The notes below the pieces were generated by a model, which was not told the origin of the DNA, made no database searches, and was given only the letters and a program-made list of their open reading frames with translations. Position numbers and translations under genes: made by a program. From NCBI GenBank assembly GCA_031272075.1, contig JAISUK010000086.1, positions 1 to 46,954 of the forward strand: a stretch of 46,954 nt of DNA. Reading direction: 5' to 3'. This DNA comes from Dysgonamonadaceae bacterium. Lineage in GTDB: Bacteria; Bacteroidota; Bacteroidia; Bacteroidales; Azobacteroidaceae. Below are positions 23,428 through 32,716 of the stretch, one piece after another (the first letter of the stretch is position 1; each line of letters starts with the position of its first letter).

Positions 23428-25863
23428 ATGAAGATCATGAAATTTGGCGGAACATCAGTCGGTTCTGCTGTCAATATACTGAAAGTCAAGCGAATTGTTG
23501 AGTCGGTCGATGAGCCGGTGATTGTCGTAGTTTCTGCTTTGGGCGGAATTACCGATCAGTTGATTGATACCGCTAAATTAGCTTCTAAAGGCGATTATAC
23601 CTACGAAAAAGAATTTAACGATATTGTAAAACGCCACATCGAGGTGGTGGAAGGGGTCATCCCGGAACCCGACCGCAAACAATACATCCTGCGTGGCATC
23701 ATCGAACAGTTGAATGAATTGGAGAATATCCTCCGCGGCGTTTCCCTCATTCAGGACTTATCGCAAAAAACTTTCGATATCATTGTCAGTTACGGCGAAA
23801 GGTTGTCGTCGTCAATCGTGAGTAACGTCATCAAAGATGCCAAACTGTTTGATTCCAGAAAATTTATCAAAACGGAAAAACAGTTTCAAAAACACATTGT
23901 CGATTTCAAGGAAACGAACCGGTTGGTGAAAGAATATTTATCGTCGTTGCCGCAATATTCAGTCGTCCCGGGATTTATTTCCTCCAACCGCGATACGGGC
24001 GAGATTACAAACCTTGGACGGGGCGGTTCGGACTATACCGCTGCAATCCTGGCTTCGGCGCTGGATGCTTCGCTGTTGGAGATCTGGACGGACGTCGACG
24101 GTTTCATGACTGCCGATCCTAAAGTGATCAGCAATGCGTATGTGATTGAACGGTTGAGTTATATCGAAGCCATGGAATTGTCGAACTTCGGCGCAAAAGT
24201 GATTTATCCTCCAACCATTTTTCCGGCATACCATAAAAATATTCCGATACGGATCAAAAATACTTTCAATCCCGAAGGCTTGGGAACGCTCATCACCAGG
24301 GAGAAAAGCAACGGCGGAAAATCAATCAAAGGCATTTCTTCCATCGACGACACCTGCCTGATCACCATGCAAGGCTTGGGCATGGTAGGCGTCATAGGAG
24401 TGAATTACAGGATATTCAAGGCGTTGGCAAATAATGGAATCAGCGTATTCATGGTTTCTCAGGCTTCTTCCGAAAATACGACTTCCTTTGCCGTGCGCAA
24501 CGAAGATGCCGACTTGTCGGTCAAAGTGCTGCGCGACGAATTTGCTATGGAGATCCTGCAGGGCGAAATCAACGACGTGATGCCGGAAAAAGGCCTGGCA
24601 ACCGTGGCAATTGTCGGCGAAAATATGAAACGTACGCCGGGCATCGCCGGAAGACTCTTCGGCACGCTGGGAAGGAGCGGAATCAGTGTCATTGCCTGCG
24701 CACAAGGCGCTTCTGAAACAAACATCTCCTTTGTCATCAAAAAGCAGTTCCTGCGTAAAGCATTAAATTCCATACACGATTCATTTTTCCTGTCAGAATA
24801 CCAGGTATTGAATATCTTCCTGATCGGAATCGGAACGGTCGGTAAAAGCCTGTTGGAGCAAATAAAACTGCAACAGCCGAAACTGATGGCGCAAAACAGT
24901 CTGAAAATCAATGTGGTAGGGATAGCCAATTCCAAACGTTTCCTCTTTTCCCGGAAAGGGATCGACCTCGACAACTACCGCGAACTGTTGGAAAGCAAGG
25001 GGCAGCCCTCTTCACCTGAAGTCTTGTACAGAGAAATAGAGGAAATGAATATCTTCAACTCGGTGTTTGTGGACTGCACCGCCAGTCAAGCGATTGCGGG
25101 TTTATATCACAATCTGCTGTCACATAACATTTCTGTGGTGACGGCAAATAAGATTACCGCTTCGTCGGATTATGCTTCTTATGCCGCCTTGAAGACCATC
25201 TCCCGAAAACTGGGCGTAAAATACTTGTTTGAAACAAATGTGGGGGCGGGACTTCCAATCATCAATACGATGAACGCTTTAATTAACAGCGGTGATAAGA
25301 TATTGAAAATCCAGGCGGTACTTTCCGGAACCCTCAATTATATCTTCAATACGGTCAGTGAAAAAATCCCCTTGAGCCAGGCAATCCGGATGTCGAAAGA
25401 TGCAGGGTATTCCGAACCGGATCCGCGCATGGACTTGAACGGTACGGATGTCGTCCGTAAATTGGTGATCTTGTCCAGGGAAGCCGGTTATCAAGTCGAA
25501 CAGAGTGATGTCAAAATCAATTTGTTCATCCCGGAAGACTATTTCCTCGGTTCTCAGGAGGATTTCTGGCAAAAGATAGCAACATTGGATGCCAAATTTG
25601 AAAACCAACGGAAAATTCTGGAGTCGGAAGGACGACGTTACCGTTTTGTGGCGCAAATGGAGGAAGGCGCCTGTTCCGTCGGGCTTCAGGAAGTCGACCG
25701 CAATCATCCTTTCTACGAACTGGAAGGCAGCAACAACATCATCCTGATCACTACCGAGCGCTACAACGAGTATCCGATGATCATCAAGGGCTACGGAGCG
25801 GGTGCGAGCGTCACGGCTGCCGGCGTATTTGCTGACATCATCAGTATCGCCAACATCCGCTAA
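23428..25863 (+). CDS. thrA: Bifunctional aspartate kinase / homoserine dehydrogenase
   Basis: The protein has 811 residues. It catalyses the first and third steps from aspartate to threonine and methionine. The kinase domain (about 1-295) has Met-Lys-Phe-Gly-Gly-Thr-Ser-Val-Gly at 4-12 and Gly-Arg-Gly-Gly-Ser-Asp-Tyr-Thr near 193. Two ACT regulatory domains follow (about 310-455), then the dehydrogenase with Gly-Ile-Gly-Thr-Val-Gly-Lys near 468 and Asn-Val-Gly-Ala-Gly-Leu-Pro near 615. The ACT pair implies feedback control, usually by threonine. Repeat copy C is its only notable upstream element. Its stop directly abuts the convergent manA stop. Confidence 0.95.
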   Translation: MKIMKFGGTSVGSAVNILKVKRIVESVDEPVIVVVSALGGITDQLIDTAKLASKGDYTYEKEFNDIVKRHIEVVEGVIPEPDRKQYILRGIIEQLNELENILRGVSLIQDLSQKTFDIIVSYGERLSSSIVSNVIKDAKLFDSRKFIKTEKQFQKHIVDFKETNRLVKEYLSSLPQYSVVPGFISSNRDTGEITNLGRGGSDYTAAILASALDASLLEIWTDVDGFMTADPKVISNAYVIERLSYIEAMELSNFGAKVIYPPTIFPAYHKNIPIRIKNTFNPEGLGTLITREKSNGGKSIKGISSIDDTCLITMQGLGMVGVIGVNYRIFKALANNGISVFMVSQASSENTTSFAVRNEDADLSVKVLRDEFAMEILQGEINDVMPEKGLATVAIVGENMKRTPGIAGRLFGTLGRSGISVIACAQGASETNISFVIKKQFLRKALNSIHDSFFLSEYQVLNIFLIGIGTVGKSLLEQIKLQQPKLMAQNSLKINVVGIANSKRFLFSRKGIDLDNYRELLESKGQPSSPEVLYREIEEMNIFNSVFVDCTASQAIAGLYHNLLSHNISVVTANKITASSDYASYAALKTISRKLGVKYLFETNVGAGLPIINTMNALINSGDKILKIQAVLSGTLNYIFNTVSEKIPLSQAIRMSKDAGYSEPDPRMDLNGTDVVRKLVILSREAGYQVEQSDVKINLFIPEDYFLGSQEDFWQKIATLDAKFENQRKILESEGRRYRFVAQMEEGACSVGLQEVDRNHPFYELEGSNNIILITTERYNEYPMIIKGYGAGASVTAAGVFADIISIANIR

Positions 25864-26841
25864 TCATCTCCCGATAAATGTCTCCAGCAATTTACAGTTG
25901 ACGGCGGGATTTAATGTAATTCCCTTACATTCAGCCGGAATCAGCACAGTTTGACCTTGTTTGATCTGCACGCAACAGCCTTTGTCATCGGTAAGTTCCA
26001 GCTGCCCTTCCATGCAAATATACACGCTGAAAGAATCCCGCGAAGCCAAATCAATCGTCTCTTTTCGGTCGGTTTCAATCAGGTTTGTCGTGAAATAAGG
26101 GCAGGCTACCAGGTTCTGGATGCTGTTATGCTGTGGCTGATAGGCCAATTTATGATCGGAATGGATCGTATAATCAATCGCGTCTTTCGCCAATTCGGTA
26201 TGCAATTCACGCGGGTTTCCGGCGCTGTCTCTTCTGTTGTAATCGTAAATCCGGTATGTGATGTCCGAAGTTTGCTGAATCTCCGCAATCAGGCATCCGG
26301 CGCCAATCGCGTGAACCCGTCCTGCCGGAAGGTAGAAGACATCTCCGGCTTGCACTTCATGCTTGTCCAGATAATTGATAAAAGTGTCGTCTTCCAGGCT
26401 CTGCAAATAGCCTTCGGGAGAAAGTTGCTTTGAAAAACCCGAATAGAGGTAGGCCGACGGCGTACAACGGATCAAATACCACATCTCCGTTTTCCCGAAA
26501 GAATTGTGGCGTTCCTTTGCCAGCTGATCATTGGGATGTACTTGGATGGAGAGCGCGTCGCGTGCATCAATAAACTTGATCAGCAGCGGAAAGGTTGTAC
26601 CGAAACGTTCCGAGACCTGAGCGCCGAGCAGTCGGCTGCCGAAAGTGCGGATCAGGTCGTCCAACGATTGGCCTTGCAAATCGCCGTTTGCAACGATGGA
26701 AACATTGTTCTTGACAGCCGAGATTTCCCAGCTTTCGCCAATGTTTTGTTGTTGGGATTCCATCCCCTTGAAAGTGCAGATTTGATCTCCGCCCCAGATG
26801 ACGGATTTCAGAATCGGTTGAAATAGAAACGGATATAACAT
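25864..26841 (-). CDS. manA: Mannose-6-phosphate isomerase, class I
   Basis: The protein has 325 residues from the ATG at 26841 (Met-Leu-Tyr-Pro-Phe); an ATG four codons earlier is also possible. It interconverts fructose 6-phosphate and mannose 6-phosphate. Zinc ligands are visible in Gln-Val-His-Pro-Asn-Asp near 100-105, Glu-Met-Trp-Tyr-Leu near 118-122 and Leu-Pro-Ala-Gly-Arg-Val-His-Ala near 170. It has the short bacterial length. It starts 19 bases after glgB stops, so the two form a sugar-phosphate/glycogen operon. Its stop codon touches that of thrA with no spacer. Confidence 0.93.
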   Translation of the reverse strand: MLYPFLFQPILKSVIWGGDQICTFKGMESQQQNIGESWEISAVKNNVSIVANGDLQGQSLDDLIRTFGSRLLGAQVSERFGTTFPLLIKFIDARDALSIQVHPNDQLAKERHNSFGKTEMWYLIRCTPSAYLYSGFSKQLSPEGYLQSLEDDTFINYLDKHEVQAGDVFYLPAGRVHAIGAGCLIAEIQQTSDITYRIYDYNRRDSAGNPRELHTELAKDAIDYTIHSDHKLAYQPQHNSIQNLVACPYFTTNLIETDRKETIDLASRDSFSVYICMEGQLELTDDKGCCVQIKQGQTVLIPAECKGITLNPAVNCKLLETFIGR

Positions 26842-26860
26842 ATTTACATACAATTGGCAG

Positions 26861-28867
26861 TTAGAATTTTTCCAGGACGAGGGCTGTACGTGTAGGCAGA
26901 TACAGTTTTAACCATTCCTTTTTTTCTTTTTTGTATAAAGGATCGAGATGCGTGGTGTGGTGCATGCTGTTGTCGACCCTTCCCGAACCGCCAAATTCCG
27001 GACGGTCGGAATCAAGGACGATGCGGTAGCGGCCTTTCGCAATCAAGAATCCATAATCCGTGAAAGATTTCTCCGGATTAAAATTAAACACAAACACGAA
27101 AATGCCACGTTGAAAGACCAATACCTGGTCGCCATTGTTGTCCCACAATTTGATCAACGGCAGTTTTTCAAAATGCTCTATCCCTTTGATAAAATGGATC
27201 ATCGCTTTGTCAAAATCACCCAAATAACAGTACTTCAGATCGCGATTGTCCACCAAACTCCATTGCCGCCGCGCGTATTTATACGACCAGTTGTTGTCCT
27301 GACGCGGGAAATCAATCCATTCGGGATGTCCGAACTCGTTTCCCATAAAATTCAAGTATCCGCCATTGATGGTGGAAGCTGTCACCAGGCGGATCATTTT
27401 ATGCATGGCGATGCTTCGGTCGATGATGAGGTTGTTGTCCGATTTGTTCATGTGCCAGTACATCGCAGCATCTCCCAGCCAGAAGATGATCGTTTTGTCG
27501 CCGACCAATGCCTGGTCGTGACTTTCTGCATAACTGATTGTTTTTTCGTCTTTCCTCCGGTTGGTAGTTTCCCACCAGATGCTGGTAGGATGCCAATCCT
27601 GATCCTTCTTCTCTTTCAATGTCTTGATCCAGAAATCGGGAATATTCATCGCCATCCGGTAATCGAAACCATAGCCGCCATCTTCGGTCTTCGCCGCCAG
27701 TCCCGGCATGCCGCTCACCTCTTCGGCAATGGTGAAGGCATCGGGATTCACCTCGTGAATCAGTTGGTTGGCCAAAGTGAGATAACAAATGGCATCGCCG
27801 TCCTGATGACCGTTGTAATAATCGCCGTAGTTGGAAAAATTTTCACCCAATCCGTGACTGTAATAGAGCATCGAAGTGACGCCGTCGAAACGGAATCCGT
27901 CGAATTGGTACTCTTCCATCCAGAATTTGCAATTCGACAATAGAAAATGCAGGACTTCGTTTTTCCCGTAATCAAAGCACAAGGAATCCCATGCGGAATG
28001 ATACCTCCGTTCGTTGTTGTGGAAATATTGATGGCTGGTGCCATCGAAGCGGCCCAGGCCTTCTGTTTCATTCTTGACGGCATGCGAATGAACAATGTCC
28101 ATGATGACGGCGATCCCCATGGCATGCGCCGTATCGATGAGTTCTTTCAGCTCGTCGGGCGTGCCGAAGCGCGAAGAAGCAGCGAAAAAACTCGATACAT
28201 GATAGCCGAACGATCCATAGTACGGATGTTCCTGGATTGCCATGATCTGAATGGCATTGTATCCGTCGTCTTTGATTCGGGGAAGGATATTTTCCGTAAA
28301 TTCGCGGTAAGTGCCGACTTTTTCCTGTTCGGTGGCCATGCCGATGTGACATTCATAAATGAGCAATGGAGCGGTGTCGGGTTTGAATTTGCCGGATTTG
28401 AATCGGTAGGGATGCTCCGGATTCCATACCTGCGCGCTGAAGATATTGGTCACATTGTCTTGCACCACACGCCTGCACCATGCCGGAATCCGTTCTCCGC
28501 AACCGCCGTTCCAGTGAATCATCAGTTTGTACAAATCTCCGTGATTCATGGCTTGCAACGGCAATCGGATCTCCCATACGCCATTTTCCAAAGGCTGTAA
28601 TTGAAACGCTTCTCGCTGTTGCCAATCGTTGAAAGTGCCCACCAGAAAGATCGCTGTGGCATTGGGCGCCCATTCCCTGAAAATCCAACAGTCGGGCGTG
28701 CGGTGCAATCCGAAGTACAGATAGCCGGAGGCAAAATCGCTCAGTGTGATGGTCTGCTGTTGCGTCAACTGCCGCTGTTTTTCCAGAAAATACCGGTAAC
28801 GCCCGCTAATGGCTTGTTGGTACGGCTCTAACCAAGGGTCATCCTTGACTAACTTCAATGTATCCAT
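26861..28867 (-). CDS. glgB: 1,4-alpha-glucan branching enzyme (GH13, CBM48)
   Basis: The protein has 668 residues. It forms alpha-1,6 branches in glycogen. An N-terminal CBM48 domain (about 55-145, with Phe-Arg-Glu-Trp-Ala-Pro-Asn-Ala) precedes the TIM barrel. Catalytic residues are visible: the nucleophile Asp in Gly-Phe-Arg-Phe-Asp-Gly-Val-Thr near 330, the acid/base Glu in Thr-Ile-Ala-Glu-Glu-Val-Ser near 387, and Ser-His-Asp-Gln near 455. A C-terminal beta domain ends the protein. A TAACTTTG box lies at 28914-28921 on the minus strand. manA follows. Confidence 0.94.
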   Translation of the reverse strand: MDTLKLVKDDPWLEPYQQAISGRYRYFLEKQRQLTQQQTITLSDFASGYLYFGLHRTPDCWIFREWAPNATAIFLVGTFNDWQQREAFQLQPLENGVWEIRLPLQAMNHGDLYKLMIHWNGGCGERIPAWCRRVVQDNVTNIFSAQVWNPEHPYRFKSGKFKPDTAPLLIYECHIGMATEQEKVGTYREFTENILPRIKDDGYNAIQIMAIQEHPYYGSFGYHVSSFFAASSRFGTPDELKELIDTAHAMGIAVIMDIVHSHAVKNETEGLGRFDGTSHQYFHNNERRYHSAWDSLCFDYGKNEVLHFLLSNCKFWMEEYQFDGFRFDGVTSMLYYSHGLGENFSNYGDYYNGHQDGDAICYLTLANQLIHEVNPDAFTIAEEVSGMPGLAAKTEDGGYGFDYRMAMNIPDFWIKTLKEKKDQDWHPTSIWWETTNRRKDEKTISYAESHDQALVGDKTIIFWLGDAAMYWHMNKSDNNLIIDRSIAMHKMIRLVTASTINGGYLNFMGNEFGHPEWIDFPRQDNNWSYKYARRQWSLVDNRDLKYCYLGDFDKAMIHFIKGIEHFEKLPLIKLWDNNGDQVLVFQRGIFVFVFNFNPEKSFTDYGFLIAKGRYRIVLDSDRPEFGGSGRVDNSMHHTTHLDPLYKKEKKEWLKLYLPTRTALVLEKF

Positions 28868-28913
28868 CGTTTTTATTCCTTAATATATATTATCGGTGTT
28901 TCTTTATTTGTCA

Positions 28914-28921
28914 CAAAGTTA
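28914..28921 (-). promoter_or_regulatory. Candidate -7 box for glgB (TAACTTTG)
   Basis: TAACTTTG on the minus strand, 47 bases upstream of the glgB ATG, matches the Bacteroidetes TAnnTTTG element. No TTTG -33 box was found at 19-22 bases, so support is partial. Confidence 0.4.
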
Positions 28922-29063
28922 AGAAATCAATCGGGATATCATAGCATTTATCGGGTTGAAAATAAAAATTCAAAATATCATTAATTAAATTAAAAAGGCG
29001 TAAAATTATCATTATTGCCGGAATTTAGGGCGTTGGAATAACAAAAACAAGATAAAAAAAGAA

Positions 29064-29071
29064 TACCTTTG
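29064..29071 (+). promoter_or_regulatory. Candidate -7 box for the membrane pyrophosphatase gene (TACCTTTG)
   Basis: TACCTTTG lies 29 bases upstream of the ATG at 29101. The nearest TTG upstream (29033-29035) is 28 bases away, longer than the usual 19-22, so only the -7 box is supported. Confidence 0.45.
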
Positions 29072-29100
29072 CGGTTCGTAATAATAATTCATAACTATCC

Positions 29101-31494
29101 ATGAATAAATTTAAATTTATATTGTTGGCCATAGGTATGCTTATGACTTCGGGCGTGAGTATGCTTGCGAGTGAAGCGGATCTGGCGATTCCGGATTTGC
29201 ATGAGGGTACTTTTCATATTCTGGGAAGCGGTGTTTCTTCCTGGGATTTTCTTTTTTATGGGGCATTGATTATTGCAGGGACATTGGGCTTCAGTTTGTT
29301 GTTGTTTCATCAAATCAAGAAGTTGCCTGCACATCAGTCGATGCTGAAGGTGGCAGGCACAATCTATCAGACCTGTCGCACGTATTTATTTCAACAGGGG
29401 CGCTTCCTGCTGATGCTGTTTGCAATCATAGCTGTCGTGCTGTGCATTTATTTCTTCGCCTTGGCGGGACAAACCGTGTCGGTTGTGATGCAAGTGCTTT
29501 TGTTCTCAATCGTCGGAATGGCCGGATCGTATTCGGTCGCCTGGTATGGCATCCGCGTGAATACGTATGCGAACGCGCGGACTGCTTTTGCGTCGTTGAA
29601 AGGGAGGCCGCTGGAGGTCGTCAACATCCCTTTGCGTGCCGGAATGAGCGTGGGATTATTCTTGATTTCGCTGGAACTGGTGATGATGGTGTTTATATTG
29701 TTGTTTGTGCCGCGTGAGATTGTGGGGATCTGCTTCCTCGGATTCGCTATCGGCGAATCACTTGGCGCCAGTGCTTTACGCATTGCCGGAGGAATTTTCA
29801 CCAAAATTGCGGATATCGGTTCCGATTTGATGAAAGTCGTCTTCAAGGTGAAAGAAGATGATCCGCGCAACCCCGGGGTGATTGCCGACTGTACGGGCGA
29901 CAATGCCGGCGATAGCGTCGGGCCTACCGCCGATGGATTTGAAACCTACGGCGTGACGGGTGTCGCGTTGATTACATTCATTACGCTGGCTGTTCCCGAT
30001 CCGCATATTCAGGCCAAGTTGATTGTCTGGATCTTCGGGATGCGATTCTTGATGGATTTCCTGTCCGGATGTTCGTTTTTTATCAACCAGCAGATTTCAA
30101 AAAAATTATACGGCAAAAAGACCGCTTTTGATTTTGAATCGCCGTTGATGCGGCTGATCTGGATTGCCGCCGTGTTATGTATTTCCGCGAGCTTCTTTAT
30201 GAGCCATCTGCTGCTCAAAGACATGAACGACACCTCGCTGTGGTGGAAACTCGCCGTAATCATCAGTTGCGGTACCCTGGCCGCAGTGTTGATCCCCGAA
30301 TTTACCAAGATTTTCACGAGTTCCAAATCCAAACACGTGAAAGAAGTGGTGACCGCTTCGCGCGAGGGTGGTTCGTCATTGAACATCCTTTCGGGCATCG
30401 TGGCGGGCAATTTCAGCGCATTTTGGACAGGCTTGCTGATCGTTGCACTGATGGCGGTTGCATATTTTACTTCCGGAATGGGACTGGATGCCATTCTCGG
30501 ACCCCATGCTTCCATCTTCGCTTTTGGACTGGTGGCTTTCGGGTTTTTATGTATGGGGCCGGTGACGATTGCGGTCGACAGCTATGGGCCGGTTACCGAT
30601 AATGCACAATCGGTATTTGAACTCTCCCAGATAGAAGAAATCCCGGAGGTTGCAGCCTCCATCGAAAAGGAATTTGGCTTTACGCCCGATTTTGAGAAAG
30701 GCAAACATTTCCTCGAAGCGAACGACTCTGCGGGAAACACTTTCAAGGCGACGGCCAAACCGGTATTGATCGGCACGGCGGTCGTGGGGGCTACTACGAT
30801 GATCTTCTCCATCATATTGTTGTTGGAAAGAGTCGGCTTGTTGCACCTGTCGCTGACCGATGCGCCTGTGTTGCTCGGCTTTATTTGCGGCGGAGCAGTG
30901 ATCTTTTGGTTCAGCGGCGCCTCCATTCAAGCGGTTACGACCGGCGCATACCGTGCCGTCGAATTTATCAAACGAACATTTAATCTGGATAAAAAATCGG
31001 CCGATGCGGAAGATTCCAAAACAGTGGTGCGGATCTGTACGCAATACGCGCAGAAAGGCATGTGGAATATTTTTCTGACTTTGATTTCAATCACTTTGGC
31101 TTTTGCTTTTACCGATCCTAATTTCTTTGTCTCTTATCTGGTGTCGATAGCGGTATTCGGCTTGTTTCAGGCAATTTATATGGCTAATGCCGGCGGCAGT
31201 TGGGACAATGCAAAAAAGGTGGTCGAAGTCGATCTGAAAGAAAAAAATACACCGCTGCATGAATCGGCGGTGGTAGGAGATACGGTGGGAGATCCGTTCA
31301 AAGACACCACATCGGTGTCGTTGAACCCGATCATCAAGTTTTCTACTTTATTCGGGTTGTTGGCGACGGAAATCTGTATAGAAATGAAGTCGAATCCCGA
31401 CAGCGATTACGCAATGTTTATCGCGATACCGTTCTTTATTATTGCTTTGATTTTCGCCTGGCGTTCGTTCTATCGGATGCGAATACCGAAATAG
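29101..31494 (+). CDS. hppA: Membrane-bound ion-pumping pyrophosphatase
   Basis: The protein has 797 residues with about 16 membrane helices. It pumps H+ and/or Na+ across the inner membrane using pyrophosphate. Core motifs are present but variant: Asp-Asp-Pro-Arg-Asn-Pro-Gly-Val-Ile-Ala-Asp near 258, Gly-Asp-Asn-Ala-Gly-Asp-Ser-Val-Gly near 271, Gly-Gly-Ser-Trp-Asp-Asn-Ala-Lys-Lys near 698, and Val-Gly-Asp-Thr-Val-Gly-Asp-Pro-Phe near 723. In Gly-Asn-Thr-Phe-Lys-Ala-Thr-Ala-Lys, Lys stands where K+-dependent enzymes have Ala, suggesting a K+-independent pump; ion specificity is not decided. The N-terminus resembles a cleavable signal followed by an extra periplasmic stretch. Confidence 0.92.
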   Translation: MNKFKFILLAIGMLMTSGVSMLASEADLAIPDLHEGTFHILGSGVSSWDFLFYGALIIAGTLGFSLLLFHQIKKLPAHQSMLKVAGTIYQTCRTYLFQQGRFLLMLFAIIAVVLCIYFFALAGQTVSVVMQVLLFSIVGMAGSYSVAWYGIRVNTYANARTAFASLKGRPLEVVNIPLRAGMSVGLFLISLELVMMVFILLFVPREIVGICFLGFAIGESLGASALRIAGGIFTKIADIGSDLMKVVFKVKEDDPRNPGVIADCTGDNAGDSVGPTADGFETYGVTGVALITFITLAVPDPHIQAKLIVWIFGMRFLMDFLSGCSFFINQQISKKLYGKKTAFDFESPLMRLIWIAAVLCISASFFMSHLLLKDMNDTSLWWKLAVIISCGTLAAVLIPEFTKIFTSSKSKHVKEVVTASREGGSSLNILSGIVAGNFSAFWTGLLIVALMAVAYFTSGMGLDAILGPHASIFAFGLVAFGFLCMGPVTIAVDSYGPVTDNAQSVFELSQIEEIPEVAASIEKEFGFTPDFEKGKHFLEANDSAGNTFKATAKPVLIGTAVVGATTMIFSIILLLERVGLLHLSLTDAPVLLGFICGGAVIFWFSGASIQAVTTGAYRAVEFIKRTFNLDKKSADAEDSKTVVRICTQYAQKGMWNIFLTLISITLAFAFTDPNFFVSYLVSIAVFGLFQAIYMANAGGSWDNAKKVVEVDLKEKNTPLHESAVVGDTVGDPFKDTTSVSLNPIIKFSTLFGLLATEICIEMKSNPDSDYAMFIAIPFFIIALIFAWRSFYRMRIPK

Positions 31495-31508
31495 TGAAAA
31501 GTTTTTAT

Positions 31509-31568
31509 ACGCGAATGACACGGATTCTTTGATAACTCTTTCTCATCAACAATCCGTGTCATTCGCGT
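31509..31568. terminator. Perfect 18-bp inverted repeat between convergent genes
   Basis: ACGCGAATGACACGGATT (31509-31526) and its exact complement AATCCGTGTCATTCGCGT (31551-31568) enclose a 24-base loop. It lies between the hppA stop (31494) and the convergent regulator stop (31581). A bidirectional terminator is the simple reading, though no long T run follows. It also resembles dispersed ATTCGTGT-type intergenic repeats. Confidence 0.7.
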
Positions 31569-31580
31569 TTAATTTCCCGA

Positions 31581-32531
31581 TCAGAGGATTTTTAGATATT
31601 CCCACTGTTTGTCGAAGAATGCGATTTTGTTCCTTTCCGATCCGGTGAGGAGTGTGGACGCACGTTTCAGTGAACTCATCCAGTCTTTCATCATCTTGAC
31701 AGTGCCGGGATTGGTGGATGACAGCGCACCGACAGTGAATGCGTCAATCATCGAAATAGTGACGTTTTCCGAATAGAGATACGAATAGGAGGCTTCCATA
31801 TTGATCCCTGACGAATAAAAATCAATCTTGCCGCCATCTTCAAATTGCCCGTTGGCAGTCAGTTCTTCCATATAATTCAGCATGGTAGCAAGCGTATCTT
31901 TCAGTTCCGCCAAATCGGCGTCAGTCAAAATGTGGATATCATAAAAATATTTGATATCATGAATCACACTGTGTATGGCCGATTCCTGGAAAATAATAAA
32001 AGTATAAGTTGCCTTTTTTACCAAATCGTTGTACTGGGTATGGTGATCTATAAGCAAGGCGGGAGGTTTGATCTTGGAAAAAGGCTTCACTTTATCCGGT
32101 CCGCCGAATTGATACATCCATTTAAGTACAAAAAAGCGGAAAATGGGTTGAAAAAAGATCCTGGTATGCAATGTCAGGGTATTCGTTGAGAAACCGAATT
32201 CCGAATAACTGTGCTTCAACGCTTCCCTGATAGCTGTGAGGTAATCGCCGCTCATACGGAAGTCCATGTCTTCCATATTGAAATAATCCTGATTGTAGAA
32301 TGTGTACGGCAACGAACGGTAGGGCGAATTGATATTCATCAATGTGTCGAAAGAAACATTGAAATTCTCGCTGAGTTTTTTTATCTCAGTAAACGACAAT
32401 TCCTTATCTCCGCGAATTCGCCTGTAAGCTGCATCTTCGCTTACTTCCAAGCATTTGGCAACCTGAATGACCAATTGTGCATTTCCTATGCGCGATTTTA
32501 TCGCATCGAACAATTTAATCTGATTTTTCAT
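31581..32531 (-). CDS. Helix-turn-helix transcription regulator
   Basis: The protein has 316 residues. An N-terminal XRE-like DNA-binding domain (about 18-65, with Val-Ser-Glu-Asp-Ala-Ala-Tyr-Arg-Arg-Ile-Arg-Gly as recognition helix region) precedes a long helical domain with no recognised fold; no membrane segment is seen. Similar two-part regulators are common in Bacteroidetes, but targets are unknown. Its ATG overlaps, as ATGA, the TGA of a 61-codon upstream frame with a C10 tract, so its translation may depend on that frame. It is the last gene of a minus-strand series from gldFG. Confidence 0.75.
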   Translation of the reverse strand: MKNQIKLFDAIKSRIGNAQLVIQVAKCLEVSEDAAYRRIRGDKELSFTEIKKLSENFNVSFDTLMNINSPYRSLPYTFYNQDYFNMEDMDFRMSGDYLTAIREALKHSYSEFGFSTNTLTLHTRIFFQPIFRFFVLKWMYQFGGPDKVKPFSKIKPPALLIDHHTQYNDLVKKATYTFIIFQESAIHSVIHDIKYFYDIHILTDADLAELKDTLATMLNYMEELTANGQFEDGGKIDFYSSGINMEASYSYLYSENVTISMIDAFTVGALSSTNPGTVKMMKDWMSSLKRASTLLTGSERNKIAFFDKQWEYLKIL

Positions 32532-32713
32532 ATATCAATATATTTCCGGATTACAGGCCCTGAATCAGTCTCGTAAGTCCGTTTATTGTTATTCCAAAGA
32601 CTGCGCGTCAAATCGTAATTCCCTGTCACAGAGCTGAATTGACGGGGGGGGGGTGATACTATGCAATTCCAACAAGGCGAAAACATTCGCATTTTCATCA
32701 TTATTCCGTTCAT
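32528..32713 (-). CDS. 61-residue small ORF with a C10 homopolymer
   Basis: The frame begins 4 bases after the exonuclease stop and ends by overlapping the regulator start (TGA/ATG). Residues start Met-Asn-Gly-Ile-Met-Met-Lys and include Pro-Pro-Pro encoded by the tract at about 22-24. No homology is recognised and the composition is unremarkable, so it may be a remnant or a leader frame rather than a stable protein. A one-base change in the tract would truncate it: 9 Cs give a stop 6 codons after the tract, and 11 Cs give a stop about 17 codons after it. Confidence 0.35.
   Translation of the reverse strand: MNGIMMKMRMFSPCWNCIVSPPPRQFSSVTGNYDLTRSLWNNNKRTYETDSGPVIRKYIDI
32644..32653. repeat. 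Homopolymeric G10/C10 tract
   Basis: Ten consecutive G on the plus strand (C on the coding strand of the minus-strand genes), inside the 61-codon frame upstream of the helix-turn-helix gene. It is the longest G/C run noticed in the window. Such tracts are prone to slippage. Confidence 0.9.
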
Positions 32714-32716
32714 AAT

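Noticed and set aside
26948-27943. 331-codon open frame on the plus strand opposite glgB
   Set aside because: It is a codon-composition shadow; glgB on the other strand has full catalytic motifs.
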